A DNA stretch of 64,000 nucleotides from Streptomyces roseus (GTDB taxonomy: Bacteria > Actinomycetota > Actinomycetes > Streptomycetales > Streptomycetaceae): the NCBI RefSeq assembly GCF_001044425.1, contig NZ_LFML01000161.1, forward strand, positions 51,845 through 115,844, given 5' to 3'. The translations under genes were made by a program, and so were the position numbers. The notes below the pieces were generated by a model. It was given only the letters and a program-made list of their open reading frames with translations. It was not told the DNA's origin and searched no databases. Positions 45,641 to 54,098 of this stretch are shown one piece after another; positions within the stretch are counted from its first letter, which is position 1; each line of letters starts with the position of its first letter.

Positions 45641-46066
45641 GTGACATCAGCCGATCGGCCGCAGCCGCCACACCCGTCGCACTCGCAGCCTCCGCAGCCT
45701 CCGCAGCGCCCGTCGCGCCCGTCGCAGGATCCGGCGCCCGCCGAGGCGACCGTCCTGACCGTGCTGACCACGGTCGACTCGGCGGAGGAGGCCGCGGCGC
45801 TCGCCCGCACCGCGGTGGAGGAGCGGCTGGCCGCCTGCGCGCAGATCAACGGGCCGGTGACCTCCGTCCACCACTGGCGGGACGCGCTGGAGACCTCGCA
45901 GGAGTGGCAGGTCCTGTTCAAGACCACGGAGGCCGCCTACCCGGCCCTGGAGGCCCGGCTGACCGCCGACCACCCGTACGACACACCGGAGATCATCGCC
46001 ACCCCCGTGGTGCGGGGGAGCGAACGCTACCTGGCATGGGTCGCCGCCGAGGTGAAGGCCGGATGA
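45641..46066 (+). CDS. cutA: Divalent cation tolerance protein CutA
   Basis: 141 aa. The trimeric CutA fold spans residues 38-140: VLTVLTTVDSAEEAAALART, then ERLAACAQINGPVTSVHHW with the conserved Cys and W, and YDTPEIIATPV. The first 37 residues are a Pro/Ser/Gln/His-rich extension (HPSHSQPPQPPQRPS) not found in E. coli CutA. GTG 45641 has GGAGG 5 bases upstream. The stop overlaps the next ATG. Confidence 0.9.
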   Translation: MTSADRPQPPHPSHSQPPQPPQRPSRPSQDPAPAEATVLTVLTTVDSAEEAAALARTAVEERLAACAQINGPVTSVHHWRDALETSQEWQVLFKTTEAAYPALEARLTADHPYDTPEIIATPVVRGSERYLAWVAAEVKAG

Positions 46067-46542
46067 CCGCCGAACTCCCCTTCTTCGTGTACGGGACCCT
46101 GCGCCCGGGCGCGGTCAACCACGACCTGTTCCTGCGGGGCCGCACGGCCGCCGAGGAGCCCGCCCGGCTGCCGGACGCCCTCCTGTACGACGGCCCCGGC
46201 TACCCGTACGCGGTCCCGCACCCGGGGTCGGAGATCGTCGGCGAGCTGGTCACCGCGGCCCCCGGCGCGTACGGGACGCTGCTGGCCGAACTGGACCGGC
46301 TGGAGGAGTACCACGGCCCCGACCGGCCGCTGAACGTCTACGACCGGGTCCGCCGCGACGCGCTGCGCCCCGACGGCACCCGGACCGCCGCCTGGGTCTA
46401 CCTGGCCGCCCCGCTGCTGGCCCGCAAGCTGCGCGCGTCCGGCACCGAGATACCGGGCGGCGACTGGTTCCGCCGGGGGTGGCCGCGAGGTCAGCGGGCC
46501 GACGGCCTGGAGAGGCCCTCGTTGTGGAGGCCCTCGCTGTAG
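46063..46542 (+). CDS. Gamma-glutamylcyclotransferase-fold protein
   Basis: 159 aa. FFVYGTLRPGAVNHDLFL is the GGCT/AIG2 signature YGTLxxG. GELVTAAPGAYGTLLAELDRLEEYHG contains the likely catalytic Glu. The enzyme class releases pyroglutamate or resolves gamma-glutamyl amines; the exact reaction is unknown. ATG overlaps the cutA stop (ATGA). The last 12 residues (LERPSLWRPSL) come from a 15-bp direct repeat that also contains the stop codon. Confidence 0.82.
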   Translation: MTAELPFFVYGTLRPGAVNHDLFLRGRTAAEEPARLPDALLYDGPGYPYAVPHPGSEIVGELVTAAPGAYGTLLAELDRLEEYHGPDRPLNVYDRVRRDALRPDGTRTAAWVYLAAPLLARKLRASGTEIPGGDWFRRGWPRGQRADGLERPSLWRPSL

Positions 46543-46562
46543 AGGCCTTGTGGTGGAGGCCC
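46505..46562. repeat. 15-bp imperfect direct repeats at a gene end
   Basis: About four copies of TGTGGAGGCCCTCG-like units from 46507, with the last two degenerate. They contain the stop codon (46540-46542) of the GGCT-fold gene, so copy-number change would alter its C-terminus. Confidence 0.65.
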
Positions 46563-46567
46563 CGGCT

Positions 46568-48487
46568 TCAGAGTCCCTCGGCGCCGCGGTTGCGCAGGCG
46601 CTGCCCGTACTGCTGGAGGGTCCAGAGCTCCTCCTGGACCGCCGCGAGCTGCTCCGGCGGGGCCTGGGTGCCCAGGCGCGACATGGTGCCCTGGATCTCG
46701 TGGACCCGGCGGTCGACCGCGCGCAGCCGGACCTGGACCAGCTGGACCCCGGCGTACACCTCGTCCACGGTCTTGGCGTGGATGGCCTCGACCGCCAGCT
46801 CGGTGACCAGCGCGCGGACCGTGTCGTTCGGCGCGGCGTCGCGGACCCGGGCCAGGTAGTCGTCGGTGCCCAGGGAGGCGCCGCCCGCGGACTGGATGGC
46901 CTCGCGGACCGCCGCGTACGGCGGGGCCGTGAACTCGTCGACCCCGTACGCGTCGAAGGCCGGCGAGACCAGGGCCGGCCGCTGGAGCGCCAGCTTGAGC
47001 AGCTCGCGCTCGGTGCGGTGCGCGGGGCTGCGCAGGTTCAGCGCGGGTCCGCCGCCCGCGGGGGCGCTCGGCGCGGGAGCCGCCTCGTACGGGGCCGACG
47101 GCGAGGGCCGGCCGCGGCCCTGCTGCTGCCCGCCGCCCTGGCCGCCCCGCTCCCGCGCCCAGCGCGCCAGCTGCGCGACCCGCTTGACGACGAACTGCTC
47201 GTCGCGGATGCCGAGCATCCCGGCGAGCTGGACCGCCGACTCGTGCTGGATCGCGATGTTCTTGATGTTGGCGACGACCGGGGCCGCCTCGTCCAGCGCG
47301 GCCGCCCGGCCCGCCGGGTTCTCCAGGTTGTGGCGGGCCACGATGTGCCGCAGCGCGAACTCGAACAGCGGGGTACGGGCCTCCACCAGCCCCGCCACCG
47401 CCGCGTCCCCCTGCGCCAGGCGCAGGTCGCACGGGTCCATGCCGCCGGGGGCGATGGTGATGGAGGTCTCGGCGGCGAACTTCTGGTCGTCCTCGAAGGC
47501 GCGGAGCGCGGCCTTCTGGCCGGCCGCGTCCCCGTCGAAGGTGAAGATCACCTCGGCCGTCGCGTTGTCCATCAGCAGGCGGCGCAGGATCTTGATGTGG
47601 TCGCCGCCGAAGGCGGTGCCGCAGGTCGCGATCGCGGTGGTGACCCCGGCCATGTGGCAGGCCATCACGTCCGTGTAGCCCTCGACCACCACGGCCCGCG
47701 AGGTCTTCGCGATCTCCTTCTTCGCCAGGTCGATGCCGTACAGCACCTGGGACTTCTTGTAGATCGCCGTCTCGGGGGTGTTCAGGTACTTCGGCCCGTT
47801 GTCGTCGTCGCGCAGCTTGCGCGCGCCGAAGCCGACCACCTCGCCGCTGATGTCGCGGATCGGCCACATCAGCCGGCCGCGGAAGCGGTCGATGGGCTTG
47901 CCGCTGCGGCTGTCCTGGGCCAGGCCGGAGGTGATCAGCTCCTTGTCGCTGAAGCCCTTGCCGCGCAGGAAGCGGGTCAGGTGGTCCCAGCCGGCCGGGC
48001 TGTACCCGACGCTGAAGTGCTCGGCCGCCGCCTGGTCGAAGCCGCGCTCCGCGAGGAACCTGCGGCCGATCTCGGCCTCGGCGCTGCCCAGCTGCTCGAC
48101 GTAGAACTGGGCGGCGGCCTTGTGCGCCTCGACCAGCCGGATGCGCTCGCCACGCCCGCTGGTGCCGGCGGTGTACCCGCCCTCCTCGTACCGGAGGGTG
48201 ATGCCGGCCTGCCCGGCCAGGCGCTCGACGGCCTCCGAGAAGGAGAGGTGGTCGATCTTCATGATGAAGTCGAGGGTGTCCCCGCCCGCCTGGCAGCCGA
48301 AGCAGTGGTAGAGACCCTTGCTGGGGCTGACCTGGAAGGACGGGGACTTCTCGTCGTGGAAGGGACACAGGCCCTTGAGGTTGCCGCCGCCCGCGTTGCG
48401 CAGCTGGAGGTAGTCGGAGACCACGGCGTCGATCGGGACCGCGTCCCGTACCGCCTTCACATCGTCGTCGTTGATCCGTCCTGCCAC
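46568..48487 (-). CDS. dnaG: DNA primase DnaG
   Basis: 639 aa. The N-terminal zinc ribbon has CPFHDEKSPSF and YHCFGCQAGGD. The RNA-polymerase (TOPRIM) core includes VVVEGYTDVMACHMAG (catalytic Glu) and FTFDGDAAGQKAA. The C-terminal helicase-interaction domain (about 490-639) follows a Gly/Gln/Pro-rich linker. GTG 48487 lies 6 bases after TAGACT, suggesting a leaderless mRNA. It makes primers for replication. Confidence 0.97.
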   Translation of the reverse strand: MAGRINDDDVKAVRDAVPIDAVVSDYLQLRNAGGGNLKGLCPFHDEKSPSFQVSPSKGLYHCFGCQAGGDTLDFIMKIDHLSFSEAVERLAGQAGITLRYEEGGYTAGTSGRGERIRLVEAHKAAAQFYVEQLGSAEAEIGRRFLAERGFDQAAAEHFSVGYSPAGWDHLTRFLRGKGFSDKELITSGLAQDSRSGKPIDRFRGRLMWPIRDISGEVVGFGARKLRDDDNGPKYLNTPETAIYKKSQVLYGIDLAKKEIAKTSRAVVVEGYTDVMACHMAGVTTAIATCGTAFGGDHIKILRRLLMDNATAEVIFTFDGDAAGQKAALRAFEDDQKFAAETSITIAPGGMDPCDLRLAQGDAAVAGLVEARTPLFEFALRHIVARHNLENPAGRAAALDEAAPVVANIKNIAIQHESAVQLAGMLGIRDEQFVVKRVAQLARWARERGGQGGGQQQGRGRPSPSAPYEAAPAPSAPAGGGPALNLRSPAHRTERELLKLALQRPALVSPAFDAYGVDEFTAPPYAAVREAIQSAGGASLGTDDYLARVRDAAPNDTVRALVTELAVEAIHAKTVDEVYAGVQLVQVRLRAVDRRVHEIQGTMSRLGTQAPPEQLAAVQEELWTLQQYGQRLRNRGAEGL

Positions 48488-48499
48488 CCGTGAAGTCTA
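48488..48499 (-). promoter_or_regulatory. Leaderless promoter -10 of dnaG
   Basis: TAGACT (minus strand, 48499-48494) followed by 6 bases and GTG 48487. Confidence 0.5.
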
Positions 48500-48521
48500 C
48501 GGCCGGGCGCCCGCAAACCCG

Positions 48522-49796
48522 TCAGGCCCCCTCCGCCCCCACCAGGGAGTCCAGCGGAATGGACGGGTCCGCCAAGGCCTCGCGGTCGACCGGGGTCTTC
48601 GACCGGATCAGGGCCTGGATGTGTTCGGTGACATCCCACACATTCACGTTCATTCCGGCGAGCACCCGCCCGTCCGACAGCCAGAACGCGATGAACTCCC
48701 GCTTGGCCACGTCCCCGCGGATCAGCACCTGGTCGTAGCCGCCCGCCGGGGCGTAGCCCGAGTACTCCAGACCCACGTCGTACTGGTCGGAGAAGAAGTA
48801 CGGCACCCGGTCGTACGAGACCTCCTGGCCCAGCATCGCCCGCGCCGCGGCCGGGCCCCCGTTGAGGGCATTCGCCCAGTGCTCGACCCGCAGCCGGGTC
48901 CCGAGCAGCGGGTGGTGCGCGGCGGCCACGTCCCCGACGGCGAACACGTTCGGATCGCTGGTGCGCAGCGAGGCGTCCACCGCGATGCCGCCGCCGTGCT
49001 GGCGGTCGACCAGCGCGAGCCCGGAGGTCTCGGCGAGGGCCGTCCGCGGCGCCGCCCCGATCGCCGCGAGCACGGCGTGCGCCGGATGTTCCTCCCCGTC
49101 GTCGGTGCGGGCCGCGAGCACCATGCCGTCGTGCCCGACGATCTCGGTGAGCCGCGCCCCGAAGTGGAAGCGGACCCCGTGTTCCGCGTGCAGGTCACCG
49201 AAGAGGCGGCCGATCTCCGGGCCGAGCACCGCGTGCAGCGGCGTGGCCAGCGGCTCGACCACGGTGACCTCGGCCCCGTACGCGCGGGCCGCGGCGGCGA
49301 CCTCCAGGCCGATCCACCCGGCGCCCGCGATCAGCAGGTGGCCGTTGTCCCGGCCGAGGGTGGCCAGTACGCCCTTCAGCCGCTCGGCGTGCGCGAGCCG
49401 GCGCAGGTGGTGCACCCCGACCAGGCCCGTGCCCGGGATGTCGAGGCGGCGCGGCTCGGCCCCGGTGGCCAGCAGCAGCTTGTCGTAGTGCAGCGCCGTG
49501 CCGTCACCGAGGACGATCTTGCGGGCCTCCCGGTCCAGCTGGACCGCGGGCTGGCCGAGGTGCAGCTCGATGTCGGCCTTCGCGTACCACGACGGCTCGT
49601 GGACGAAGACGCTGTCGCGCTCCTCCTTGCCCTGCAGGTACCCCTTGGAGAGCGGGGGCCGTTCGTAGGGATGGTCGCGCTCGTCGCCGACCAGGATCAC
49701 CCGCCCCGTGAACCCCTCGGACCTCAGCGTCTCCGCCGCTTTGGCCCCGGCGAGCCCTGCGCCGACGATGACGAATGTCCGGTGTGCGTCGACCAC
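48522..49796 (-). CDS. FAD/NAD(P)-dependent ferredoxin-reductase-like oxidoreductase
   Basis: 424 aa. FVIVGAGLAGAKAAETLR (FAD), RPPLSKGYLQGKEERDS (ferredoxin-reductase signature), LIAGAGWIGLEVAAAARAYG (NAD), VFAVGDVAA (FAD), and a C-terminal dimerisation domain with EHWANALNGG. Related to rubredoxin/putidaredoxin reductases; the electron acceptor is unknown. GTG 49796 is favoured since AGGAGG lies 6 bases upstream; that SD sits inside the longer reading from ATG 49811. Confidence 0.9.
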   Translation of the reverse strand: MVDAHRTFVIVGAGLAGAKAAETLRSEGFTGRVILVGDERDHPYERPPLSKGYLQGKEERDSVFVHEPSWYAKADIELHLGQPAVQLDREARKIVLGDGTALHYDKLLLATGAEPRRLDIPGTGLVGVHHLRRLAHAERLKGVLATLGRDNGHLLIAGAGWIGLEVAAAARAYGAEVTVVEPLATPLHAVLGPEIGRLFGDLHAEHGVRFHFGARLTEIVGHDGMVLAARTDDGEEHPAHAVLAAIGAAPRTALAETSGLALVDRQHGGGIAVDASLRTSDPNVFAVGDVAAAHHPLLGTRLRVEHWANALNGGPAAARAMLGQEVSYDRVPYFFSDQYDVGLEYSGYAPAGGYDQVLIRGDVAKREFIAFWLSDGRVLAGMNVNVWDVTEHIQALIRSKTPVDREALADPSIPLDSLVGAEGA

Positions 49797-49889
49797 CTGA
49801 TGCCTCCTCATAACCTCTCCGCCACATGCGACCACATGCGAGCGTCCCGCACTGAGCCTGCCGCGTGAAGGGGGAATGGCCCGATCGGC

Positions 49890-51239
49890 TCACCCGACCG
49901 CACGGCGCGCGCGCCGTGTGAGCCGGGCGTGCAGGGAGCGCGCGGAGGCGTCCGTGAGCGCCGCGATCTGGTCGATGACCGCCCGTTTGCGCGCTCTGTC
50001 GTCGGGCGCCTCGTCGAAGATCGCCCGGAACTGCGGGTCCAGCCCCTCGGGGGCGCGGGCGCTGAGGGCCTCGGCGAGTTCGGCCAGGACGATGCGCTGG
50101 TCGGCGCGGAGCCGCTCCTGCTCGTCGCGCTGCATCACGTACAGGTCGGCCACCGCCTTGAGGACCGCGCACTCGTTGCGCGCCTCGCGCGGGACGACCA
50201 GCTCCGCCGCGTACCGGGTCAGCCGGCCGGAGCCGTACGCCTCGCGGGTGGCGCCCTCGGCGGCCAGGCAGAACCGGCCGATCAGCTGGCTGGTGGCGTC
50301 CTTGAGGCGGGCCTGGGCCACGGCCGAACCGTCGTACCCGTGGGGCCACCACTCCTGCTCCATCAGCCGGTCGAGGGCCTCGCGCAGCTCCTCGGGCCCG
50401 GTGTCGGCCGGCACGTACCGGCCGATCGCGACCTGCCAGATGGCCGTGCGCTCGGGCTCGGCGAAGAGGAGGTTCGGGTCGAGGTGCCCGGCGTGCAGTC
50501 CGTCCTCGAAGTCGTGGACGGAGTAGGCCACGTCGTCCGACCAGTCCATCACCTGCGCCTCGAAGCACTTGCGGTCCGCGGGCGCGCCGCGCCGCAGCCA
50601 CTCGAAGACCGGCAGGTCGTCCTCGTACGCGCCGAACTTGACCGAGTCGGGATCGGTGGGGTGGCCGCCGCGGGCCCAGGGGTACTTCGTGGCGGCGTCC
50701 AGACAGGCCCGGGTGAGGTTGAGGCCGACGCTGACGAGCTCGCCGGTGGCCGGGTCGGGCACGAACCGCTTCGGCTCCAGGCGGGTCAGCAGGCGCAGCG
50801 ACTGGGCGTTGCCCTCGAAGCCGCCGCAGTCCTTGGCGAACTCGTTCAGCGCCTCCTCGCCGTTGTGGCCGAAGGGCGGGTGGCCCATGTCGTGCGAGAG
50901 GCAGGCGGCCTCGACCAGGTCGGGATCGCAGCCGAGGGCCGCGCCGAGCTCGCGGCCGACCTGGGCGCACTCCAGGGAGTGCGTCAGCCGGGTCCGGGGG
51001 CTGGCGTCCCAGTCGTACGAGCGGCTGCCGGGGGTGACCACCTGGGTCTTCCCGGCGAGGCGGCGCAGCGCGGCGGAGTGCAGTACGCGGGCCCGGTCGC
51101 GCTGGAAGGCGGTCCGGCCGGGCCGTTTGTCGGGCTCGGCGGCCCAGCGCTCGGTGTCGGACGCGTCGTACGGGGCGCCGGGGGCGTCCGGGTCGGGGTG
51201 CGGGGCGGGTGCGGTACCGGTGCGTTCCATGCCTTCCAT
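49890..51239 (-). CDS. dgt: Deoxyguanosinetriphosphate triphosphohydrolase
   Basis: 449 aa HD-domain dNTPase. The motifs are RTRLTHSLECAQVGRELG (first His), SHDMGHPPFGHNGEEAL (HD pair), and MDWSDDVAYSVHDFEDG (last Asp). It degrades dGTP/dNTPs to nucleoside and triphosphate. From memory, linkage to dnaG is conserved in actinobacteria. ATG 51239 is 6 bases after TACCGT, so leaderless; ATG 51230 is also in frame. Confidence 0.93.
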   Translation of the reverse strand: MEGMERTGTAPAPHPDPDAPGAPYDASDTERWAAEPDKRPGRTAFQRDRARVLHSAALRRLAGKTQVVTPGSRSYDWDASPRTRLTHSLECAQVGRELGAALGCDPDLVEAACLSHDMGHPPFGHNGEEALNEFAKDCGGFEGNAQSLRLLTRLEPKRFVPDPATGELVSVGLNLTRACLDAATKYPWARGGHPTDPDSVKFGAYEDDLPVFEWLRRGAPADRKCFEAQVMDWSDDVAYSVHDFEDGLHAGHLDPNLLFAEPERTAIWQVAIGRYVPADTGPEELREALDRLMEQEWWPHGYDGSAVAQARLKDATSQLIGRFCLAAEGATREAYGSGRLTRYAAELVVPREARNECAVLKAVADLYVMQRDEQERLRADQRIVLAELAEALSARAPEGLDPQFRAIFDEAPDDRARKRAVIDQIAALTDASARSLHARLTRRARRAVG

Positions 51240-51251
51240 GCTCAGACGGTA
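51240..51251 (-). promoter_or_regulatory. Leaderless promoter -10 of dgt
   Basis: TACCGT (minus strand, 51251-51246), 6 bases, then ATG 51239. Confidence 0.45.
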
Positions 51252-51303
51252 ACCGGGAACACCGACAATGCGATCAATCTGAGCAATTCGCGCGGGCGGG
51301 GTC

Positions 51304-52077
51304 TTACGCCGTGGCCGGTTCGAGGGCGGTCGCGGAGAGCGGGGAGAGCGGGGAGGGCGGGGAGGGCGGGGAGGGCGGGGAGGTGCGCTGCCGGGCCAGC
51401 GCCTCGTCGTAGCGCCGCAGTACCAGGCGGGCCAGGGCCGGGTGGTCGCCGAGCGGCGCGGACGCGGGGCCGGGCGCGGACGCGGCGCACTGGGCGGCGA
51501 AGCGGCCGGGGGCGGTGAAGTACGAGGCCACCGCGATCCGGTGGTGGCCGCGGGCGGCGAGGGCGCGGACGGCGTCGGGGACGGTGGGGACGGCGGCGGA
51601 GGCGTAGGCCGGTACGACGGGTGCGCCGCCGAGGCGTTCGGAGAGCAGGACGGCGGTGCGGCGGGTGTCGGCCGCCGCTTCGGGGTCGCGGGAGCCGGCG
51701 GCGGCGAGGACGACGGCGGTGCCGGCCCCGGGGACCCAGCCGGCCTCCAGGAGTCGCTCGTACAGGGCCTCCACCAACAGCGGGTGCGGGCCGAGCGGGG
51801 CGGCGACGCGGGTGTCGAGGTGGGTGGCGCGGGCGGCGGCCGCGGGGAGGTCGCGCTTGACGTGGTGGCCGCGGCCGAGGAGCAGCGGCACGAGGACGGC
51901 CGCGCCGGTCGCCTCCCGGAGGGCCTCGCCGAGCAGCGGCCGGTTCAGCTCGATGTGGCCGAGCCGGACGTCGAGGCGGGGGCGGAGCTCGCGGATCCGG
52001 TCGAGGAGGGCCGAGGCGGCGGGGAGGGCACGGGGGTCGCGGCTGCCGTGGGCGACGGCGACGAGGGTGGGACGCAT
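51304..52077 (-). CDS. CbiX/SirB-like sirohydrochlorin chelatase
   Basis: 257 aa. LVAVAHGSRDPRALPAASAL opens the first chelatase half with the metal-binding His. LVPLLLGRGHHVKRDLP supplies a second His cluster. The second half has VLAAAGSRDPEAAADTR and HHRIAVASYFTAPGRFA. Such proteins insert Fe or Co into sirohydrochlorin; Fe would make siroheme for NirB. The C-terminus carries an SPP repeat from a 9-bp minisatellite. ATG 52077 begins the homology. The 329-base gap to the next gene (52078-52406) shows no convincing gene. Confidence 0.85.
   Translation of the reverse strand: MRPTLVAVAHGSRDPRALPAASALLDRIRELRPRLDVRLGHIELNRPLLGEALREATGAAVLVPLLLGRGHHVKRDLPAAAARATHLDTRVAAPLGPHPLLVEALYERLLEAGWVPGAGTAVVLAAAGSRDPEAAADTRRTAVLLSERLGGAPVVPAYASAAVPTVPDAVRALAARGHHRIAVASYFTAPGRFAAQCAASAPGPASAPLGDHPALARLVLRRYDEALARQRTSPPSPPSPPSPLSPLSATALEPATA
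51332..51385 (-). repeat. 9-bp in-frame minisatellite
   Basis: Six copies of GGGGAGGGC-like units (plus strand) at 9-bp steps. On the minus strand they encode SPP/SPL repeats near the C-terminus of the chelatase. Confidence 0.85.
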
Positions 52078-52406
52078 GAGGGGGCTCCGTCGGACCGGCC
52101 CCCCGCCGGGCACCAGGGGCGCAGACCGCTGAGCTGTGTGCCGAGTTGGGCGGTGATCCGGGTCAGCAGCTCCGTGGCGGTGGCGGGGGGAAGAGGGAGG
52201 GACAGGGACTCGGGAGGGTGCACCAGCTCCGTCATGCACCGATCCTGCGGGCCGCAGATGTCGGTGGCGTTGCGCAGGGGTGACGGGTCTTTACCGGCGG
52301 CTCACCCGCTCATTCGTACGAGTGAAAGGCGGGGGCCGGGGAACTGTGACCCGGGCGTAGATCGTCAATGTGTGCGAACGAGGTGTGGCGCAACGGGGGG
52401 ATCGAC

Positions 52407-53168
52407 ATGAAGCGGATGTGGGGGCCGGCCGGAGAGCGGAAGCCGGAGGGGGAGCGGAAGCCGGCGGGTCGGCGAAAGCCGGCGGGGGAGCGGAAGCCGT
52501 CGCCGGGCTGGATGAGGACGGTGGCGGGGCGGCGGCGGGCCGTCCGGGCGGTGGTGGCCGCGTGCGTGCTGTTCCTGCTGCCCTCGGCCTGGACGCACGC
52601 GGCGGCCGCGGACCGGTTGCGGAGCACGGCCGACGCTCCGGCCGCCGAGGTGGCGATGGTCTTCGGGGCGGGGCTGTGGAACGGCCGGCCGACCCCGTAC
52701 CTGGCCCGACGGCTCGACGCGGCGGTGGAGCTGTACCGCACGGGCAAGGTCAAAGTCGTGCTCGTCACCGGGGACAACGGCCGCACCGAGTACGACGAGC
52801 CCGACGCGATGCGGACGTACCTGACGGCGCACGGGGTGCCGGACGAGCGCGTCGTCAGCGACTACGCCGGGTTCGACACGTGGGACTCCTGCATCCGGGC
52901 CAAGGAGATCTTCGGGGTGGAGCGGGCCGTGCTGATCAGCCAGGGCTTCCACATACGCCGGGCCGTCGCGCTGTGCGGCGCGGCGGGGCTGGATGCGTAC
53001 GGCGTCGGGGTGGACGACGAGCACGACGCGACCTGGTACTACGGCGGCACGCGGGAGGTGTTCGCGGCGGGCAAGGCCGCTCTGGACGCGGCCTTCAAGC
53101 CGGATCCGCGCTTCCTGGGGCCGAAGGAGCAGGGGGTGTCGCGGGTCCTGGCCGCTCTGGCAGACTGA
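52407..53168 (+). CDS. SanA/YdcF-like (DUF218) membrane-anchored protein
   Basis: 253 aa. The cytoplasmic N-terminus of about 45 residues is made of G-E-R-K-P repeats. One membrane helix follows (VVAACVLFLLPSAW), then the DUF218 domain outside: AMVFGAGLWNGRPTPYLARRL, VVLVTGDNG, DTWDSCIRAKEIFG, LISQGFHIRRAVALC. SanA relatives affect envelope permeability to vancomycin in Gram-negatives; the role here is unknown. ATG 52407 has GGGGGG 6 bases upstream. Confidence 0.85.
   Translation: MKRMWGPAGERKPEGERKPAGRRKPAGERKPSPGWMRTVAGRRRAVRAVVAACVLFLLPSAWTHAAAADRLRSTADAPAAEVAMVFGAGLWNGRPTPYLARRLDAAVELYRTGKVKVVLVTGDNGRTEYDEPDAMRTYLTAHGVPDERVVSDYAGFDTWDSCIRAKEIFGVERAVLISQGFHIRRAVALCGAAGLDAYGVGVDDEHDATWYYGGTREVFAAGKAALDAAFKPDPRFLGPKEQGVSRVLAALAD
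52431..52499 (+). repeat. 18-bp in-frame minisatellite
   Basis: Units of 18 bp end at 52463, 52481 and 52499, preceded by a 15-bp partial copy (52431-52445). They encode the basic AGERKP repeat at the N-terminus of the SanA-like protein. Confidence 0.85.
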
Positions 53169-53224
53169 CGCACCGTCGGCCGGGTATGCCGATTAGTCAT
53201 ATGGCTTCGTCAGGGGTGTGGACC

Positions 53225-53995
53225 ATGGCTGTGGTGGATCTGACCGGCAAGACCGTCGTCATCACCGGGGGAGCGCGCGGGCTGGGCGCGGCGGCCGCGC
53301 GGGCCGTCGTGGACGGGGGCGGCAGCGTGCTCATCACCGACGTGCTGGAGGCGGAGGGCGCCTCGACGGCCGAGAAGCTGGGCGGCGCGGCGCGGTTCCT
53401 GCGGCACGACGTCACGAGCGAGGCCGACTGGCAGGCCGCCCTCGACCACGCAGTGGCCGAGTTCGGGCGGATCGACGGCCTGGTGAACAACGCCGGCATA
53501 GCCACCGGGCAGCTCCTGGAGCACGAGAGCGTCGAGCACTTCCGGCAGGTCGTCGAGATCAACCTGGTCGGCACCTTCATCGGCATCAAGACCGCGATAC
53601 CGCTGCTGCGGGCGAGCGGCGGCGGCTCCATCGTCAACATCTCCTCGGCGGCCGGGCTCATGGGCCTGGCGCTCACCGCCGGGTACGGAGCCTCCAAGTG
53701 GGGCGTGCGCGGCCTGTCGAAGATCGGCGCGGTCGAGCTCGCCGAGGCGGGGATCCGCGTCAACTCGGTGCACCCGGGCATGACGCTGACCCCGATGACC
53801 GCTCCGATCGGCATCCGGGCCGGCGAGGGCGGGTTCCCCGGCGCCCCGCTGGGCCGCGTCGGTGCCCCGGAGGAGACGGCCGCGGCCGTCGCCTTCCTCC
53901 TCTCCGACGCCGCCGCGTACATGACGGGCGCCGAGCTGGCCGTGGACGGCGGCTGGACGGCGGGCCCGCCGATACCGAACCCCGGCGTGCGGTAG
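53225..53995 (+). CDS. Short-chain dehydrogenase/reductase
   Basis: 256 aa classical SDR. VVITGGARGLGAAAARAV (TGxxxGxG), NNAGIATG, SIVNISSAAG (catalytic Ser), YGASKWGVRGLSK (YxxxK) and IRVNSVHPGMTLTPM. VLITDVLEAEG (Asp after beta 2) favours NAD(H). It resembles 3-alpha/20-beta-hydroxysteroid dehydrogenases of Streptomyces. AGGGG lies 8 bases before ATG 53225. Confidence 0.92.
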   Translation: MAVVDLTGKTVVITGGARGLGAAAARAVVDGGGSVLITDVLEAEGASTAEKLGGAARFLRHDVTSEADWQAALDHAVAEFGRIDGLVNNAGIATGQLLEHESVEHFRQVVEINLVGTFIGIKTAIPLLRASGGGSIVNISSAAGLMGLALTAGYGASKWGVRGLSKIGAVELAEAGIRVNSVHPGMTLTPMTAPIGIRAGEGGFPGAPLGRVGAPEETAAAVAFLLSDAAAYMTGAELAVDGGWTAGPPIPNPGVR

Positions 53996-54048
53996 CGCCG
54001 GTCCTCACCGGGCGGCGGCGGCCGCGCTGAGGCGCCCGTACGGGAGGC

Positions 54049-54098
54049 GTAACCGGAGGCGGCCGCCTGCGTAACACCGGCGGCGCAGGCTGGGCCGT
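54049..54098 (+). promoter_or_regulatory. GlnR-like site and -10 of nitrate reductase
   Basis: Two perfect GTAAC half-sites at 54049-54053 and 54071-54075, exactly 22 bp apart, the spacing of GlnR a-sites. The intervening b-sites are degenerate. CAGGCT (54086-54091) lies 7 bases before ATG 54099 and could be the -10 of a leaderless promoter. Confidence 0.5.

Noticed and set aside
49797..49811. ATG 49811 as start of the ferredoxin-reductase-like gene
   Set aside because: The AGGAGG inside these codons is the ribosome site for GTG 49796.
51945..52235. 96-codon minus-strand ORF starting MTELVHPPESLSLPLPP
   Set aside because: It overlaps the chelatase start by 133 bases in another frame and becomes Pro/Ser-rich shadow sequence. 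The first 45 residues could be a small gene but nothing supports it.
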